Assembly (NCBI GenBank): GCA_963931865.1
Contig: OZ007508.1
Span: 4,705,206-4,769,205 of the forward strand
DNA from: Axinella damicornis
Lineage: Eukaryota > Porifera > Demospongiae > Axinellida > Axinellidae
Direction: 5' to 3'
DNA length: 64,000 bases
The notes under the pieces: generated by a model
What the model saw: the letters and a program-made list of their open reading frames with translations, nothing else
What the model was told of the DNA's origin: nothing
Databases searched by the model: none
Made by a program: the position numbers and the translations under genes
Part shown: in pieces, positions 33,004-44,656 of the stretch
Layout: every line of letters starts with the position of its first letter
Numbering within the stretch: position 1 is the first letter of the stretch

Positions 33004-34248
33004 TATGGAACGCGGAATGCGACAAAAATCAATTATAAGCGATCATCGATTTTATAAGCGATTTGTGATCTTTGAGAATCGATTTCACAATCGTTTGCCG
33101 ATTTTACAATCGATTGTCGATTTTTCAATCGATTGTCGATTTTCAAATCGATTGTCGATTTTCCAATCAATTGTCGATTTTCAAATCGATTGTCGATTTT
33201 CAAATCGATTGTCGATTTTCCAATCGATTGTCGATTTGTAAAATCGATTGTCGATCGATTGGCAATAATGGGACTCTGTAAAAGCTGGACTCTGGACTGG
33301 ACTGTGGACTGGACTGGACCATGGACTGGACTGTGGACTGGACTGGACTATGGACTGGACTGGGCTGACCAAAACAGCCAGCAAACGTCACCAAAGCTGT
33401 GAAAGGTCACGTGCATAGGCCTTTTTAGCTTCAACAATGGGCTCAAACTACAGTCATGGATAACATGGGACTATTCCTTCTGGTTCTACACTTCACAAAG
33501 GCTGGAGTTTGGTAATAACCGCTCTTCTAATCCATCAAGCAGGCAGAGCATCCTAACTGGAGAGTTTGACGATGGTTCTTTCCAACAAATGTGTGTGACC
33601 TCCATAAGAAAACAGTCGATACAAGTCATGGATGCTCAAAACTGGTTCAGAACCCATGTTAAAGAATTCAGCCCTAGCCACTTTTGTAGAAGCTCATTAA
33701 ATATGCACGTGACCTTTGACCTCTCGGATATCGAGGAGACGATGCCGCAACAGGCCCAGGCTAGGAAGCAGCTTGAGACAGAGCTGGAGACGACCCTTCA
33801 TAGCTTTGGTGACGTTTGCTGTCTGTATACAGCTGTTTTGGTCAGTCCCGTCCACAGTCCAGTCCAGATAGTCTCGGTACCAGACTCTTCGCGCCGTGCG
33901 CGAATAGTCTGGCACCGAGACTACAGTCCAGAGTCCAGCTTTTACAGAGTCCCATTGCATTGGCGATTGCCAATCCATTGAAAAATCGACAATCGATTGA
34001 AAATCGACAATCGATTATAAAATCGGCGATCGATTGGAAAATCGACAATCGATTGAAAATCGACAATCGATTATAAAAATTGGCGATCGATTGTGAAATC
34101 GATTTTCAAGGATCGAAAATCGCTTATAAAATCGACAATCGATTATAAAATCGGCAAACGATTGTGAAATCGATTTTCAAAGATCGGAAATCGCTTATAA
34201 AATGGATAATCGCTTATAATTGAATTTTGTCGCACTCCGCGTTCCATA
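33004..34248. mobile_element. 1,245-bp element with long inverted arms of CGATTGTCGATT repeats, 6-bp target duplication
   Basis: The ends TATGGAACGCGGAATGCGAC and GTCGCACTCCGCGTTCCATA are flanked by TGTTCT (32,998-33,003 and 34,249-34,254). Spacer 3 has the empty site TGTTCT once (53,687-53,692). Both arms (about 33,004-33,415 and 33,700-34,248) contain tandem 17-bp units of the CGATTGTCGATTTTC type and GGACTGGACTGT repeats. The centre (33,430-33,700) has a short open frame without recognised domain. The superfamily is not assigned. Confidence 0.85.
33869..33923. mobile_element. 55-bp TAGTCTCGG foldback element nested in the 33,004 element
   Basis: TAGTCTCGGTACCAGACTC and its inverted end GTCTGGCACCGAGACTA, with perfect 9-bp flanks CAGTCCAGA (33,860-33,868 and 33,924-33,932). 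It is inside the right arm of the larger element and therefore younger. Confidence 0.9.
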
Positions 34249-34529
34249 TGTTCTAGCCTTCAAGGCTCACCTCTGGTCGCTCCTTGGCAAGGACTTTCTA
34301 CTTAGCCATCACCAACAGCTACCTGCCGCGTGAATTCAAATGCATCCAAGTAAGGAATGCAATCGCTTACACAATTATGTTGACTGAGCACATGTACATA
34401 CGGGAATTTGCCAAGTGTCACCAGGCCCTCTTCCGCGTTCCACACATGGGGGTGGAAATGAGGTTACAGATACATGACCATCCCCCTCCCTCTCTCCCTT
34501 CCCTCCCCCCCTCCCCCTTCCCCTCCGAC

Positions 34530-35230
34530 CTGTCCCTGTGTGGGGTCACTCCACTCCCTGGCCCCACCGTAGTTCACCCAGGTCCTCTTCATGTCCACCA
34601 ACGCCATCTCCACAAATTTACTGCCTTCCACAGAACCAAAGTACCTGCAACACAGGGATGAGTAACAGTGTAACAAACCCACTCCCTGTGGTAATTATCA
34701 GGGACTTCCCCTTACCACATGGCCTCCACATCTTGGTGTTCTGTCAGGTACTTTGTGAGGTGGTCACGTGACCCTGTCACAATAATAACCACCCCTCCAG
34801 GGAGGTCTGATGTGTCGAATACCTTTTGGAGGAGGAGGGAGAAGGAGGTAGGGAGAGAGAAACGGGAGGAGGAGGAGGAGGAGGAGAGAGTGAATGACGA
34901 CTGAATGCGGGTATATGCATGCAGTTACAGTGTAAGTACTGTTAAAAGATCATACACTGGGAATTTCCCTCTTCCTGTCTGTGCCCTTCCTACCACACCC
35001 CTCCCACACTCACACACACACACATCACCTGGTAGAGGTCAGTGGCTGACAGTGGGTACTTCTCACTGGGAATGATGATGATGGTGTTGCCCCTGACAAC
35101 AGCAGGGGCAAAGAGGGAGACAAATGCAAACAGGGGACTCTCGTCTGGACATGCTATCCCGATAACACCCACTGGCTCGTTGATACGAACTGTGCAGCCA
35201 TACAGTGTAGTCTCCTGTGAGGGGTGTGGT

Positions 35231-35272
<42 letters not shown>

Positions 35273-35470
35273 ATAGGAGGAGGGGAAGTTGGAAGGAGGA
35301 GGGGAGGTTGAAAGGAGGAGGGGCCAGGGCACTGTTGATATTCATAGGAACATTAAAGTCACGATCGTCACATGACCTCACCTGCACTTGTCCCCCCTAC
35401 TTGTCAGCGTAGGGCCCCCCCCCCCCTGTAGCTATGGTCTCTGAATGGACAAATCCACGTACCTCCCTCT
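34530..35470 (-). pseudogene. ALDH16A1: ALDH16A1-like gene fragment, copy 2
   Basis: Minus-strand exons: 35,214-35,029 (ETTLYGCTVRINEPVGVIGI, then ACPDESPLFAFVSLFAP...NTIIIIPSEKYPLSATDLYQ, 62 codons), 34,822-34,716 (VFDTSDLPGGVV ... DVEAMW) and 34,644-34,530 (YFGSVEGSKFVEMALVDMKR, TWVNYGGAREWSDPTQGQ), with matching phases. The upstream exon (near 35,385-35,470) is broken by stops and a C-run. This is the best preserved of the three copies and fits the C-terminal ALDH domain of family 16. The first three quarters of the gene are absent, so it is a duplicated gene fragment, not a working gene. Confidence 0.78.
35231..35271. repeat. Poly-G tract of about 40 bases
   Basis: An uninterrupted G run in the ALDH16A1-like fragment. 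It creates meaningless poly-Gly and poly-Pro open frames, and its length is unreliable in assemblies. Confidence 0.9.
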
Positions 35471-35571
35471 TGCACTCCTCAATGTCACAATTAACTTACA
35501 CACCATACATATACTGGTATATGCAGGCAAAATGGAGGGGGTTAGCTACGTAGCTTGGTCTACTACTGTAG

Positions 35572-35636
35572 TAGCCTCATTCCCAGGCCATCACCGTCAC
35601 TTTTTGTTCGTGTGGAAGAGCCTGGGAATGAGACTA
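35572..35636. mobile_element. 65-bp TAGCCTCA foldback element, spacer 2 copy
   Basis: The flanks CTACTGTAG and CTACTGCAG match at 8 of 9. It is orthologous in position to 13,255 and 54,981. Confidence 0.75.
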
Positions 35637-36786
35637 CTACTGCAGCACAAGTTCTATTTAGGCTGGACAGAAACAGAGCTCAGTATAGCACATCCCCAAA
35701 GTGTGGTAGCCTTGTCATATCCACTTCCTCACTGTGGTCCGTGATCAGCTGGTCCACGTTTCCATACCATGAGAGAGAGCTACACTGCACACCACCACCA
35801 TGATATTACACACCCTCCCACCAAGCAGACTTGTGACAAGTAGATGAGGGAACACATCCTGCAAATAAGCCACATCCGATCAACCCCAGCATGGATCACT
35901 CACACTATAGCCTCATTCGCACGGTTTTAAAATGGTGTGGGCCAGGGAATGAGGCTACAATCATACCAGGAAACGGTAAGTGGTCCACTCAGGGGTTGAC
36001 AATGACCATGTTGAGTTTGAAGACCTGCACTTAATTGGGACAGTCCCTTGCACAAACCCAACATTCAAATTTTTGCCTATTTTCCTAACTTAATGTGGCA
36101 TACTTTTGTATAGCAAGCACAATTGAAGTTAAGATGTGGCCTCAGATACTTTTTATCGAGGTGGAGACAGTCCACCAAGTTTGACTTATTATGACCTTTG
36201 CATGACACTGGGAGAGCAGTTCAAACTTAGGCACCACAAAGTGAACAAATATTCCTCATGGGACTGCCACAATCAAATCACCTCTTGTGGTGCTGGTATC
36301 AGTCACAGTCCTCCTCCCTGAGCTCCCTCATGACCGTGTGAGTGCCGGAGATTGGGTCTGGGAACCAAGTGAGTAGACACAGACTATTCAATTCAATAGG
36401 TGTACACGTGCATATGGAGGAACACTGATCATATCCAGGGGGTGGAGTCAAGTCAGCCAAGTAACTGTGTACTGAGGGGAAATACACTACAATAAAGCAT
36501 CTTGAGGGGAGGGAAGGAGGGCCTTTTACCACCACAGGCACACATGTCCCAAATCTCATTGACTTTCAGCAGAGCTGCAAGTTCCATTCTTGTTCATTGT
36601 TTTTCTATTATACTTCACTACTACTTTTAACCAAAATTCATGAGTCTACCAAAACACAACCAAACCAAGTGGAATGTGAATACCCTGTACCGGTACTATG
36701 TAATGATACATGCTGTCACTTCATAATACAGTGCACCAGCATTCCAGTGCACCTGTAGTAAAGTGTTTGTATGTGTCATTTCACAG

Positions 36787-36909
36787 AGTGCACAGGTTGA
36801 ACGGAGACTTAGTATTGAATGTGATGTGCATGCAAAAGGCACTCCAAACCTGGTGGCTGATGACCTTCCTCACAAGTATGTTCAGTACCCACTACATGCT
36901 TCACATTAG
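36787..36909 (+). pseudogene. Unrecognised terminal-exon-like block, copy in spacer 2
   Basis: After TTTCACAG a 123-bp frame encodes SAQVERRLSIECDVHAKGTP, then NLVADDLPHKYVQYPLHASH and a stop. The copy at 56,267-56,389 keeps the same frame with a few replacements, and spacer 1 has it largely deleted. It looks like the last exon of a gene caught in the duplicated spacer. Upstream exons were not found and I do not recognise the family. Confidence 0.35.
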
Positions 36910-37344
36910 TATTAAACAAGCACATTGGCTGCTACAGATTTCCACACACTTGTTCCGTGAAGCCAGTCTGACTATCCCCATACAAGCTCCTACCAACACC
37001 AAGATGGCACACACGTGCGAGAGGGTCTGGGAACGAGATTAGATGGTAGGCATGTGAGGAAAATTTGCAGAGTTATATAGAATCAGCGTAAATGCTATCT
37101 CCATTACTGTCCTCTTGCATGGCAGAAAGAAGTTCGGGTATAACACTGGAGGGTACAGTGTTTAGGAGTTAAAAGAACAACCTGTTCACAAGGGATTATC
37201 TTCTTCACTGGGTGTACATTGGCCCAATGAAGATGGACAAACTACAGAACTAATGCAATTCCCCCCACCTGATTGCTTGTTGTTCAGCTCTGTTCTTCTC
37301 AGACATCCTTTGATCCGCTGCCTTTGCCACAGCATAGTCACTAT

Positions 37345-37436
37345 CTGCTGCAAGCTTGCACTTCGACCTCTTGCAAGCTTGCACTTCGACCTCTTGCAAG
37401 CTTGCACTTCGACCTCTTGCAAGCTTGCACTTTGAT
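37345..37436. repeat. Tandem repeat, 23-bp unit, about four copies
   Basis: The unit CTTGCAAGCTTGCACTTCGACCT repeats about four times. The paralogous places have one to two copies (15,090-15,150; 56,850-56,895). Confidence 0.85.
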
Positions 37437-37470
37437 CTCCGATAGCCCCGCCCTTCTTTTGCTGAGCAAA

Positions 37471-37908
37471 TAGGCCTGAGCTAATTATGCGCGCATAATT
37501 TACAGAATAATAGGGACTTACCCGAATTGCACATTATTATTCGCGACTAATCGGGCCAGAAAACGGAAATAATTATTATTAGTGAGCGTGTAGTTTCAGC
37601 CACGTGGCTTATGGCTGCCTTGTGCACGGGGGAGTCTGATGCGGAGTGCTGTGGCGACCTTTCGTCGCTTTCGAGCTCTGAAACAGGAACAGAGGCTACA
37701 GAGCACGAGTCTACCTCCTCCTGTGTGTCTCTGCTAGACCGCTTACGGAGCCCCAAGCCATCTGAGTTGGCTCGTAAACGAAAAGTCGATCACAATGTAA
37801 AAAATATTTGTGAATAACAGGCTGTTGATGTAAAATAATGGGCTTAGTTGTCAAGAATATTCAAATAAAATAATGGGGGAAATTTTGTGAATAATTAGCT
37901 CAGGCCTA
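37471..37908. mobile_element. 438-bp hAT-like non-autonomous element with a small open frame
   Basis: The ends TAGGCCTGAGCTAATTA and TAATTAGCTCAGGCCTA are flanked by TGAGCAAA on both sides (37,463-37,470 and 37,909-37,916), an 8-bp duplication. Spacer 3 has the empty site near 56,920. A frame at 37,611-37,817 encodes 68 residues, acidic then SLLDRLRSPKPSELARKRKV, which resembles the N-terminus of transposase-derived proteins, so this may be a deletion derivative. Confidence 0.82.
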
Positions 37909-38867
37909 TGAGCAAACCAGCTTCCGTTCCGTTCCAGTATGAAACAAGAAGAGGGACTCGTGTTCACAGACACAGCTATATACCTACCTACCTGAGCTCG
38001 ATCTGACACAGCTACCTGAGCTCTAGGTCTGTACATCTGATCTGCCGACCAGCGTTGCTAGAGAGTTGGACAGCAGTTGAGAAATTGTAAGGAAATTGGT
38101 GTTTGTTTTGGGGGTGTGGTGTGACCCAATTTAAGCCTGTCCAATAAATTATCTGTGCCTCAGGTTATACTCCATGTCCAGTGTCAGGACCTTGTTTCCA
38201 AGGGGATTATGTCCAAGGTGGGAAACTCCTCCATTACTAGTCTCTTGGGCTAGACATTAGCAGGGGGAAGAACATCTGGCCACTATATTTATGGGGGAAC
38301 TAAAAACGGGACATCATAGCAAATGTCAATTACAGTGTTTGTACTGCTGTACTATGATGTCCGTGAGCAGCAAATTGTGTGTTGTTTGGCCTGGGAACGA
38401 GGCTATGTTCTCCATAGATGTGCTGGAGACTTCAGTTGCATTTGAACTATGACCTCTATTATTAGCTCCACCTTCTTTCCATGCCAAGGTGGGGTGCTTT
38501 GCAGACTTGTTAGACTAGCCTCGGTCCCAGACCCAGTGCGGATAGCTTCCAGTATCACACATGGGAAGCTTTTTGAACTTACAGCCTTCAATATTAATGC
38601 ACAGTACAGTAGCTATAGTGTGTGTTGCATAAGGTGTGTATGATGTGATCTATGTGTGACGTAAAGCATACGTGCACTGATTTATTCTCCACACAGATGA
38701 AGGTTCATCACAACATGTGAATACCTCTCAAAGGGTACGACAACCTCACCATATCCACTACCACATTCACATGGTGCCTGGCCACGCCCTCCTAGCGACT
38801 GTGTGTATCCAGAGTCCGTCGTGTTTCCCCCAGCCCTGGTCTCGGTGTCCCCTCTGGTCTGGGGAGG

Positions 38868-38937
38868 ATGGTGGTGGGAGTGATTCTACTGTTGTTGGTC
38901 CTGAGTGGGGACGTGGAAACTAACCCTGGACCTGTCA
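38868..38937 (+). CDS. Orphan 2A exon
   Basis: It encodes MVVGVILLLLVLSGDVETNP, then GPV, with a donor A|GTGAGT in phase 1, and upstream text related to the other copies. Downstream intron sequence resembles NLR-A only up to about 40,500; no Death, linker or NACHT exon follows. The next coding exons belong to the SNX17-like gene. Confidence 0.75.
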
Positions 38938-39257
38938 GTGAGTTTCTGGTTTAGTGTAGTGCTGTGTATGCTAAAGCTCCCTCTAAAAAGGTTGTATGTG
39001 ACTGAGGTCATACATGTCTGAGTGATGTCTCATTCCCACACCCTCATAATGTGGAGGAGGATCTGGACAAATGGCTGGGTGGAAGTGTGCCATGTAATGT
39101 ATCTTCATGCGGCGTAATCACGGCATGTGTGCATTCTGCAGAGTACCTTCATTTGAATATTTTGTAGGCCCAGACAACAACAAAGTCATGAAATTTTTGA
39201 GAACAATAATTTTACAGCCCCAAAATATCGCGTGCATAGTGTGGCCATACACATATA

Positions 39258-39677
39258 CCGTAGTGTAGTGTACGTATTAAGCGCCCAGGGGTCAGGGTCA
39301 ATAGAATCCCGCTGAACAAGGGGGTGGGCGCTAGATGCGTACTCAGACTACTTAGGCATGTAGTATCCGCCCACCCATTCAGCACTGTATAAACAACAAG
39401 CGCTGCGGTAAGCTGTGAATACCAATGACCGGCTATGAATATCTAAGTCCATTTTTCACGCATAGAAATTGATCGCGCGTCTTTAAGCTCGCCGTAGTTG
39501 ACTGTAAATCGGCCTTTTTGAATGCATAACCTCGCCCAGAGGTTAAGAAATGCTGCTCAAAACTTTTGTGATGGGTGGGCCCTTACTACACTGCTTTTGG
39601 ACCCTGTGCAGGAACTTGAGCCAAAACAGGGGGGTGGGCGGTTGATCCGTGGTGGGCGCTTGATACGTACACTACGG
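39258..39677. mobile_element. 420-bp TA-flanked foldback element
   Basis: The ends CCGTAGTGTAGTGTACGT and ACGTACACTACGG with TTAAGCGCCCA/GGGCGCTTGA next to them; TA on both sides. No gene is visible inside. Confidence 0.75.
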
Positions 39678-41389
39678 TAGTATACGTCTTTGTTGCCGTT
39701 CAACAGCATTATCTTGAATGCCACCTTGATAGTTCATTATGTGCCGTTCGACATGGATGTACTGTACTACCAGGAAGGATCTGAGACTCCTCGTCCGGCC
39801 ATGCACTCGTTGCCGAGTAATCCAATGGCTCGCCTACTGGACATGTCTGCAGTCAGCCCATGCAGGGTGTGCTGGGTCCACTGTTTGTGACATCCCGTAC
39901 GCGCTCGAATTCCTGAGCTGCTCGAATGACGCTTCCTGTCTATGCTGCCATCCTGGCCATGCCATGGCAGCATAGTTTATATTTGTAGGCTGTCCGTACC
40001 ACGCAATTTGCACAAAAAAAAATTCTTATGGAAGTTTTAATATTTCCGGCATTTACGGTACTCACATGTATACTGGTGATTGCCATATACATGTAGCAGG
40101 TATATATCAGCAGATTGTGTGACGACATTGTACAGGACCACTTAGCCACAAACCCAAGGCACGCGCCTGGGTTAAGGACCACTAGCTAACAGATTTGAAT
40201 TCTCCTGAGTCCTGACTTGGTTCCACCCCAACCTTTTGCTCAATGCCCTGACAGTCTCTTCGTAACTTTACTACTCACTGCTCAATGCCCTGACAGTCTC
40301 TTCGTAGCTGTACTGCTATAGATTACTCCTATCTTGAAAATACCCGGCTAACACCCTCCAGACCCCTTTTGGTACGACCAGGATGAAAGTGGAGAAAGGC
40401 CAGGCCGCCTTGTCTCCACTGTTCATGTTATCATAGTGACTGTGCATTACTTGCATACTCCACATTTGAATGCAACGGAACTGCTAGCAAAGAGCCACTG
40501 AATAAGTTCATAAGGGTTTTTGTTTGGCTACCTTCCCCGGTTTGGCCAGTTAATTAATATGTAACCATGGACACGCTAATTGAGAGCTGCTAGTCAGGGA
40601 AGTGTGCTGGTGGTAGTGTGGTCTCGTACCCATGCTGGGGGAGGGGTGGGATGATAACCCCACCATGGTATACCTGCAGTTGATAGAGAGTGAGTATATC
40701 AGTCATTCCTGATGAGTGGGTGTGGCCAGATATTATATGACTGAGGAGAACCCTCTAATTAGGTGTTTTGTGAGGACATAAGATTCCCTCCACAGAAAGT
40801 TGCATTGGAGAGATTGAGCTGAAAACAGACTTCACCTACTACTTTGGACTATTTCTGGAGGAGGAGAGAGGAGGAGGATCACCATGCTCATGTGAGTGTC
40901 ATGTGACTAGTGAGGGTCATGCGACTGGGAGGTGGGACACCACATCCATGGTCATGTGACTGTCATGTGATCCAAATGGCAGCAGGTTAGGTATCTGTGG
41001 CTCTAACAGGAGAGGTCCACGTTACTGTTGTAATGTGCCTTCTGACCTTGGAGCATTAATCTCTGCCTCCCCACCACACACACACAGTGGTAAGGCCCCT
41101 TCAGAATTTTGAGGCACCCTGTGTTTCCATGGAAACAGTCAACAAACAATCACCTCACAGGGTCACCCTTGGACGAAAGTGAGTTCTCCAACTCTGACCT
41201 TTGAACCTACTGTATGCTTATGTACAGTGATTCAATCTCTGCAGTTTCTGGGAGCCAAACTTCATGTCCGAATTGTTGAGTGACCGTGTAGCAAAGAATA
41301 TGCTCTACATTGAGGCTGTGGCAGACATTGACAGAGGGTATTGGGAGGTGGGAGAGGGGAGCTCACTGCATTGCAGAAGAAAGGGCAGA

Positions 41390-41590
41390 AGAAAGAGGTG
41401 AGGGAAAGGGAGGGGGAGGGAAGGAGCTCAGGGAGGGAGGGAGGGAGAAGGGGAGGGAGGGAGGGGGGAGGAGAGGGGGAGAGGGAGGGAGGGGGGGAGG
41501 GAGGGGGGGGGAGGGAGGGGGGGGGGGGGGGGGGGGGGGGGGAGGGAAGAGGAGGAAGGAAGGGGGAGGAGAGGGGAAGAGGGAGAATGG
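41390..41590. repeat. Purine-rich (GGGA) tract with poly-G
   Basis: About 200 bp of GGGAGG-like sequence including a G run at about 41,518-41,541, in the intron before the disrupted SNX17-like exon. Poly-Gly and poly-Pro frames here are spurious. Confidence 0.85.
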
Positions 41591-41751
41591 GGCAGTAGTC
41601 ATCTAGCCTGTGTATAGTGCACACAATGAGCCAAAAACCTATTTGCATCCACTTGTTTGACCTTTGCACCCCCAGTATCTGGAGTCTGCTAAGAAGCTTC
41701 CGCAGTTCTGCTACCGTCAGCTGGAAGGGCTGACCTTCGACCACCCCAGCA

Positions 41752-42216
41752 CAGGGGCGGATACAGGATTTATAAAGGGGGGGGGCACCGGATATGAAAC
41801 GCTGCCGGAGGCAGTGCATAGAGGTGCGTAGCGCCGATTAGTCCGCGCGAAGCGCGGAAAAAATTTTTCGCCTTCATTTTTCACTTCTCAGGATGGGCTC
41901 TCGTGGCACCTTCGCGCTTTGCACTGCAAGTTCCAGATGTACGAGGATTGCAGGTCCCAGGGCCGCCATGAGCTGCTTCCTTGCTTATTTCGCTCACGAA
42001 TGTAATACGTACGTACACGGAGGGGTATACTAGATCGTGGTCTCGTTCCCAAGCCGTTCGGTTTCAGGCAACGCACGATATTGCGAGCTGAGGAGGCCAT
42101 GGCGCCAGGCCAGGAGTTGCAACGTAGCGGCAGCTAGCTATATAAAAAAATTTTTTTTTCTCTAGCCAGGGGGGGGGGCACCGGCCCCCCTGGCCCCCCC
42201 CCTGGATCCGCCACTG
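41752..42216. mobile_element. 465-bp CAGGGGCGGAT element inside a SNX17-like exon
   Basis: The ends CAGGGGCGGATACAGG and CCTGGATCCGCCACTG are flanked by CAGCA (41,747-41,751 and 42,217-42,221). The interior resembles the 24,168 and 8,135 elements. With the duplicated site it adds 470 bp (not a multiple of three) to the exon. Confidence 0.82.
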
Positions 42217-42288
42217 CAGCAGTGACCTGGAAGGTACACGGTGCACACCAGCACTAACTATACTCATGAAATGCTGAATCATGGGCTG

Positions 42289-42440
42289 GAGGACATGCTA
42301 GTCCAGCACCCCTGGCAGTGGTCACATGATCCACTGTTGCCAGTGTGGGTGGGAGGACAAGCTAGTCCAGTGCCCCTGGCAGTGGTCACATGATCCACTG
42401 TTGCCAGTGTGTGTGGGAGGACATGCTAGTCCAGTGCAGA
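42289..42440. repeat. Tandem repeat, about 66-bp unit
   Basis: GGAGGACAAGCTAGTCCAG and TGGTCACATGATCCACTG recur two to three times in a SNX17-like intron. Confidence 0.75.
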
Positions 42441-42740
42441 CTAGCCCCCTGTGGCAGTAGTCATGTTAGCCTCGAGGCTATACTCATGTGTACTCATATT
42501 GCAGCACAATAGTAGCACTGGCACTGTCCGGGGTAACATGTCCAAGTTGCACCACCCAACATGAAGTACCACACTACATCTTCTTCCCTCCGTAGGGTGT
42601 GTGCGTGTGGGACGTACGGAGGTGGTGACGTACACGAGGGAGGGAGAGGGGGGACTGAAGGAGTGCCTCCACTACCCCATCACCAGAATGAGGTGCTGGA
42701 AGGTCGGGTACAAGGTACTGCAGTATAACTCTACCATCAC

Positions 42741-42790
42741 TAGTCTCGGTACCAGACTCTTTACCTAAAGGGAGTCTGGTACCGAGACTA
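42741..42790. mobile_element. 50-bp TAGTCTCGG foldback element
   Basis: TAGTCTCGGTACCAGACTC and its exact inverted end meet around TTTACCTAAAG. The flanks do not form a 9-bp duplication. Confidence 0.75.
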
Positions 42791-43817
42791 TGCCAGTCAC
42801 CTGACAGCACATTCCTGTGGTCTACATGTAGTCAGATTCAAGAATAACAGTACATCCCCAAGTGGTGTAGCCAGGATGCGGAAGTTGCCTGGGCACTGAA
42901 TTCGTGGGGACCTGGCGCATGAGGAAAAAACCAAGCATCTCAGATTGCTTCTGGGTGTGCTTAGAGCCTACTGACAAAATACAATGAGGAACTCACTGGA
43001 ATAAACACTGATCTCAGCCCTACAACACTGAAAGCTACATGTGTACATATACTACCATTATCTTGCCACATGCTCATGCAATTATACTTAACTAACTTAG
43101 CGCAGGCCCATTCCCAGGCAAGTCAGGGTGTGGCTACGCCACTACCACACACACACTCTCTCTCTCTCACACACACACATGCACATCACACACTCACAGG
43201 AGAGCACTGGCAAGCACTGGGTCTCCTTCCACTTCCAGCAGTCGCGTGACGAGCTGGTCTGGGTCACCGTGGCCGGTCAGGCCTCCATCTTCCTTGCCCT
43301 CTGCCTGCACTCTGCCGTTGGGGAGTTGCTACGGCAACGTAGTAACAAGGCAATAAGAAAGCCAAGTGAAAATGTGAGAGGAAGGGTGTGGTGGGGATCA
43401 GAGAGAGGGAGGGTGTGGTGGGGATCAGAGACAAGGAGGGAAGAGACAACATCACTCACTGGCAGTAATTACCTTCCCTACACATGCCCACAGCCGATCA
43501 GACGTCATCCACGTGAACTCCCTCATGTGACATTCCACCACCCTCCTGCGTCACCCCTGGAGTCCAGCGAAGGGGGAGGGGGAGAGGAAGGGAGTGTCGG
43601 AGAAGTAGTGAAGAGTGAGTCACTGGCAAGCTCCACCTCTACTGACAGGGGGTCTGTCGGGCAGGAGCAAGTGAGGAGGTAGGGATGTCCATTGGACGGC
43701 TTTTGTTGAGTGAGCCTGAACTTGCACTGATGACGAGTGAGTGCTGTAATATGTTTGTACTTCACATGTTAATACATGTATGTCACATCAGGTCACTGAT
43801 TACCATGCACACCCTCA

Positions 43818-43854
<37 letters not shown>

Positions 43855-44007
43855 CCCCTCACACTCACACAACCTCCAGACCTGGATCCGTGGAGGACAG
43901 TACTGGTAGTAGACCAGCCACTGTAGTACAACAGAACGGGGACACACCCACCACACACTCACAGGCAACCATCACTAAAGCACCCAAGGTACTTTGTAGA
44001 CCAACTG

Positions 44008-44041
<34 letters not shown>

Positions 44042-44591
44042 GAGTAACTCAGGTTACTAGTACACACACACAACACAAGCAACTGTAGTCACGGCTGTGA
44101 TCCACAAATAACAAGTTCTTTCACATCCCCACCCCCTCCCTCCCTCCCTCCCAACCCACACCCACACACACAGAGCTCCAAGAAGAAGCCATCTATTGCA
44201 CAAGAGGACACGGAGAACCCAACGTTTCAGTTTGGAACTGACGATGACCTGTAGAGACGGTAGCCCGGTAGCCCTGGCTCCTTCGCTGCACCAGTAGCTA
44301 CCAACCAATTGTAGTCTGTGTTTGTGCTGGTAATTACCACTAGCAAGCAGTGCTAACGTAAATCTGGTGTAATTGTATTCATATTTTGTGTACATAATTA
44401 TTTTTACTGTCATGAATAAACTTCGCCCTCGGAAGTGGCTAGCTAGCTATAATAAGGGCTGTTGATTTTTGGGCGTATCTCCATCGACTCGAGCTTGGAG
44501 TTATAATCGGCTGTTCAAACTGACAGCTTTCAAATTATGCGAGGTGAGTTGCCAGTAAACACCAATGTCAGTTCTAGGCCGGGGTCAGGAC

Positions 44592-44656
44592 TAGTCTCGC
44601 AAGCCAGCCTCTTTAACCCTAACCCTCGTAGAAAAAGAGGCTGGCTTGCGAGACTA
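44592..44656. mobile_element. 65-bp TAGTCTCG foldback element, perfect 9-bp target duplication
   Basis: The ends TAGTCTCGCAAGCCAGCC and GGCTGGCTTGCGAGACTA are flanked by GGTCAGGAC (44,583-44,591 and 44,657-44,665). The loop carries telomere-like AACCCTAACCC. Confidence 0.92.

Larger units (their letters stand above)
40796..44254 (+). pseudogene. SNX17: SNX17-like sorting nexin, 5'-truncated and disrupted
   Basis: Exons in consistent phases: 40,796-40,891; 41,088-41,178; 41,245-41,347; 41,676-42,233 (interrupted); 42,596-42,714; 43,200-43,373; about 43,489-43,614; 43,649-43,670; 43,880-43,988; 44,174-44,254. They encode the atypical FERM region of sorting nexin 17 (YYFGLFLEEE, VRPLQNFEAPCVS, MLYIEAVADIDRGYW, ITRMRCWKV, DELVWVTVAGQASI) and the C-terminus NPTFQFGTDDDL, close to the known SNX17 tail. 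SNX17 binds NPxY cargo tails on endosomes and recycles them. The PX domain and the first part of FERM F1 are not seen upstream, where NLR spacer DNA lies. A 465-bp transposon sits inside exon 4 and shifts the frame. The copy is probably dead; a haplotype-specific insertion is possible. Confidence 0.82.

Noticed and set aside
33090..33260. CRISPR-like regularly spaced repeat
   Set aside because: The units are contiguous without unique spacers, mirrored at the other arm, and the genome is eukaryotic.
33005..33402. Repetitive frames (FQSIVDFQIDCRFS)
   Set aside because: They are the tandem CGATTGTCGATTTTC unit of a transposon arm read in several frames.
35063..35412. Open frames rich in Pro or Gly on both strands
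   Set aside because: They are produced by the poly-G tract at 35,231-35,271 in a decayed ALDH16A1-like fragment.
41262..41819. 185-codon Pro/Ser-rich frame on the minus strand
   Set aside because: It runs through the GGGAGG intron tract and the transposon next to it, opposite to SNX17-like exons.
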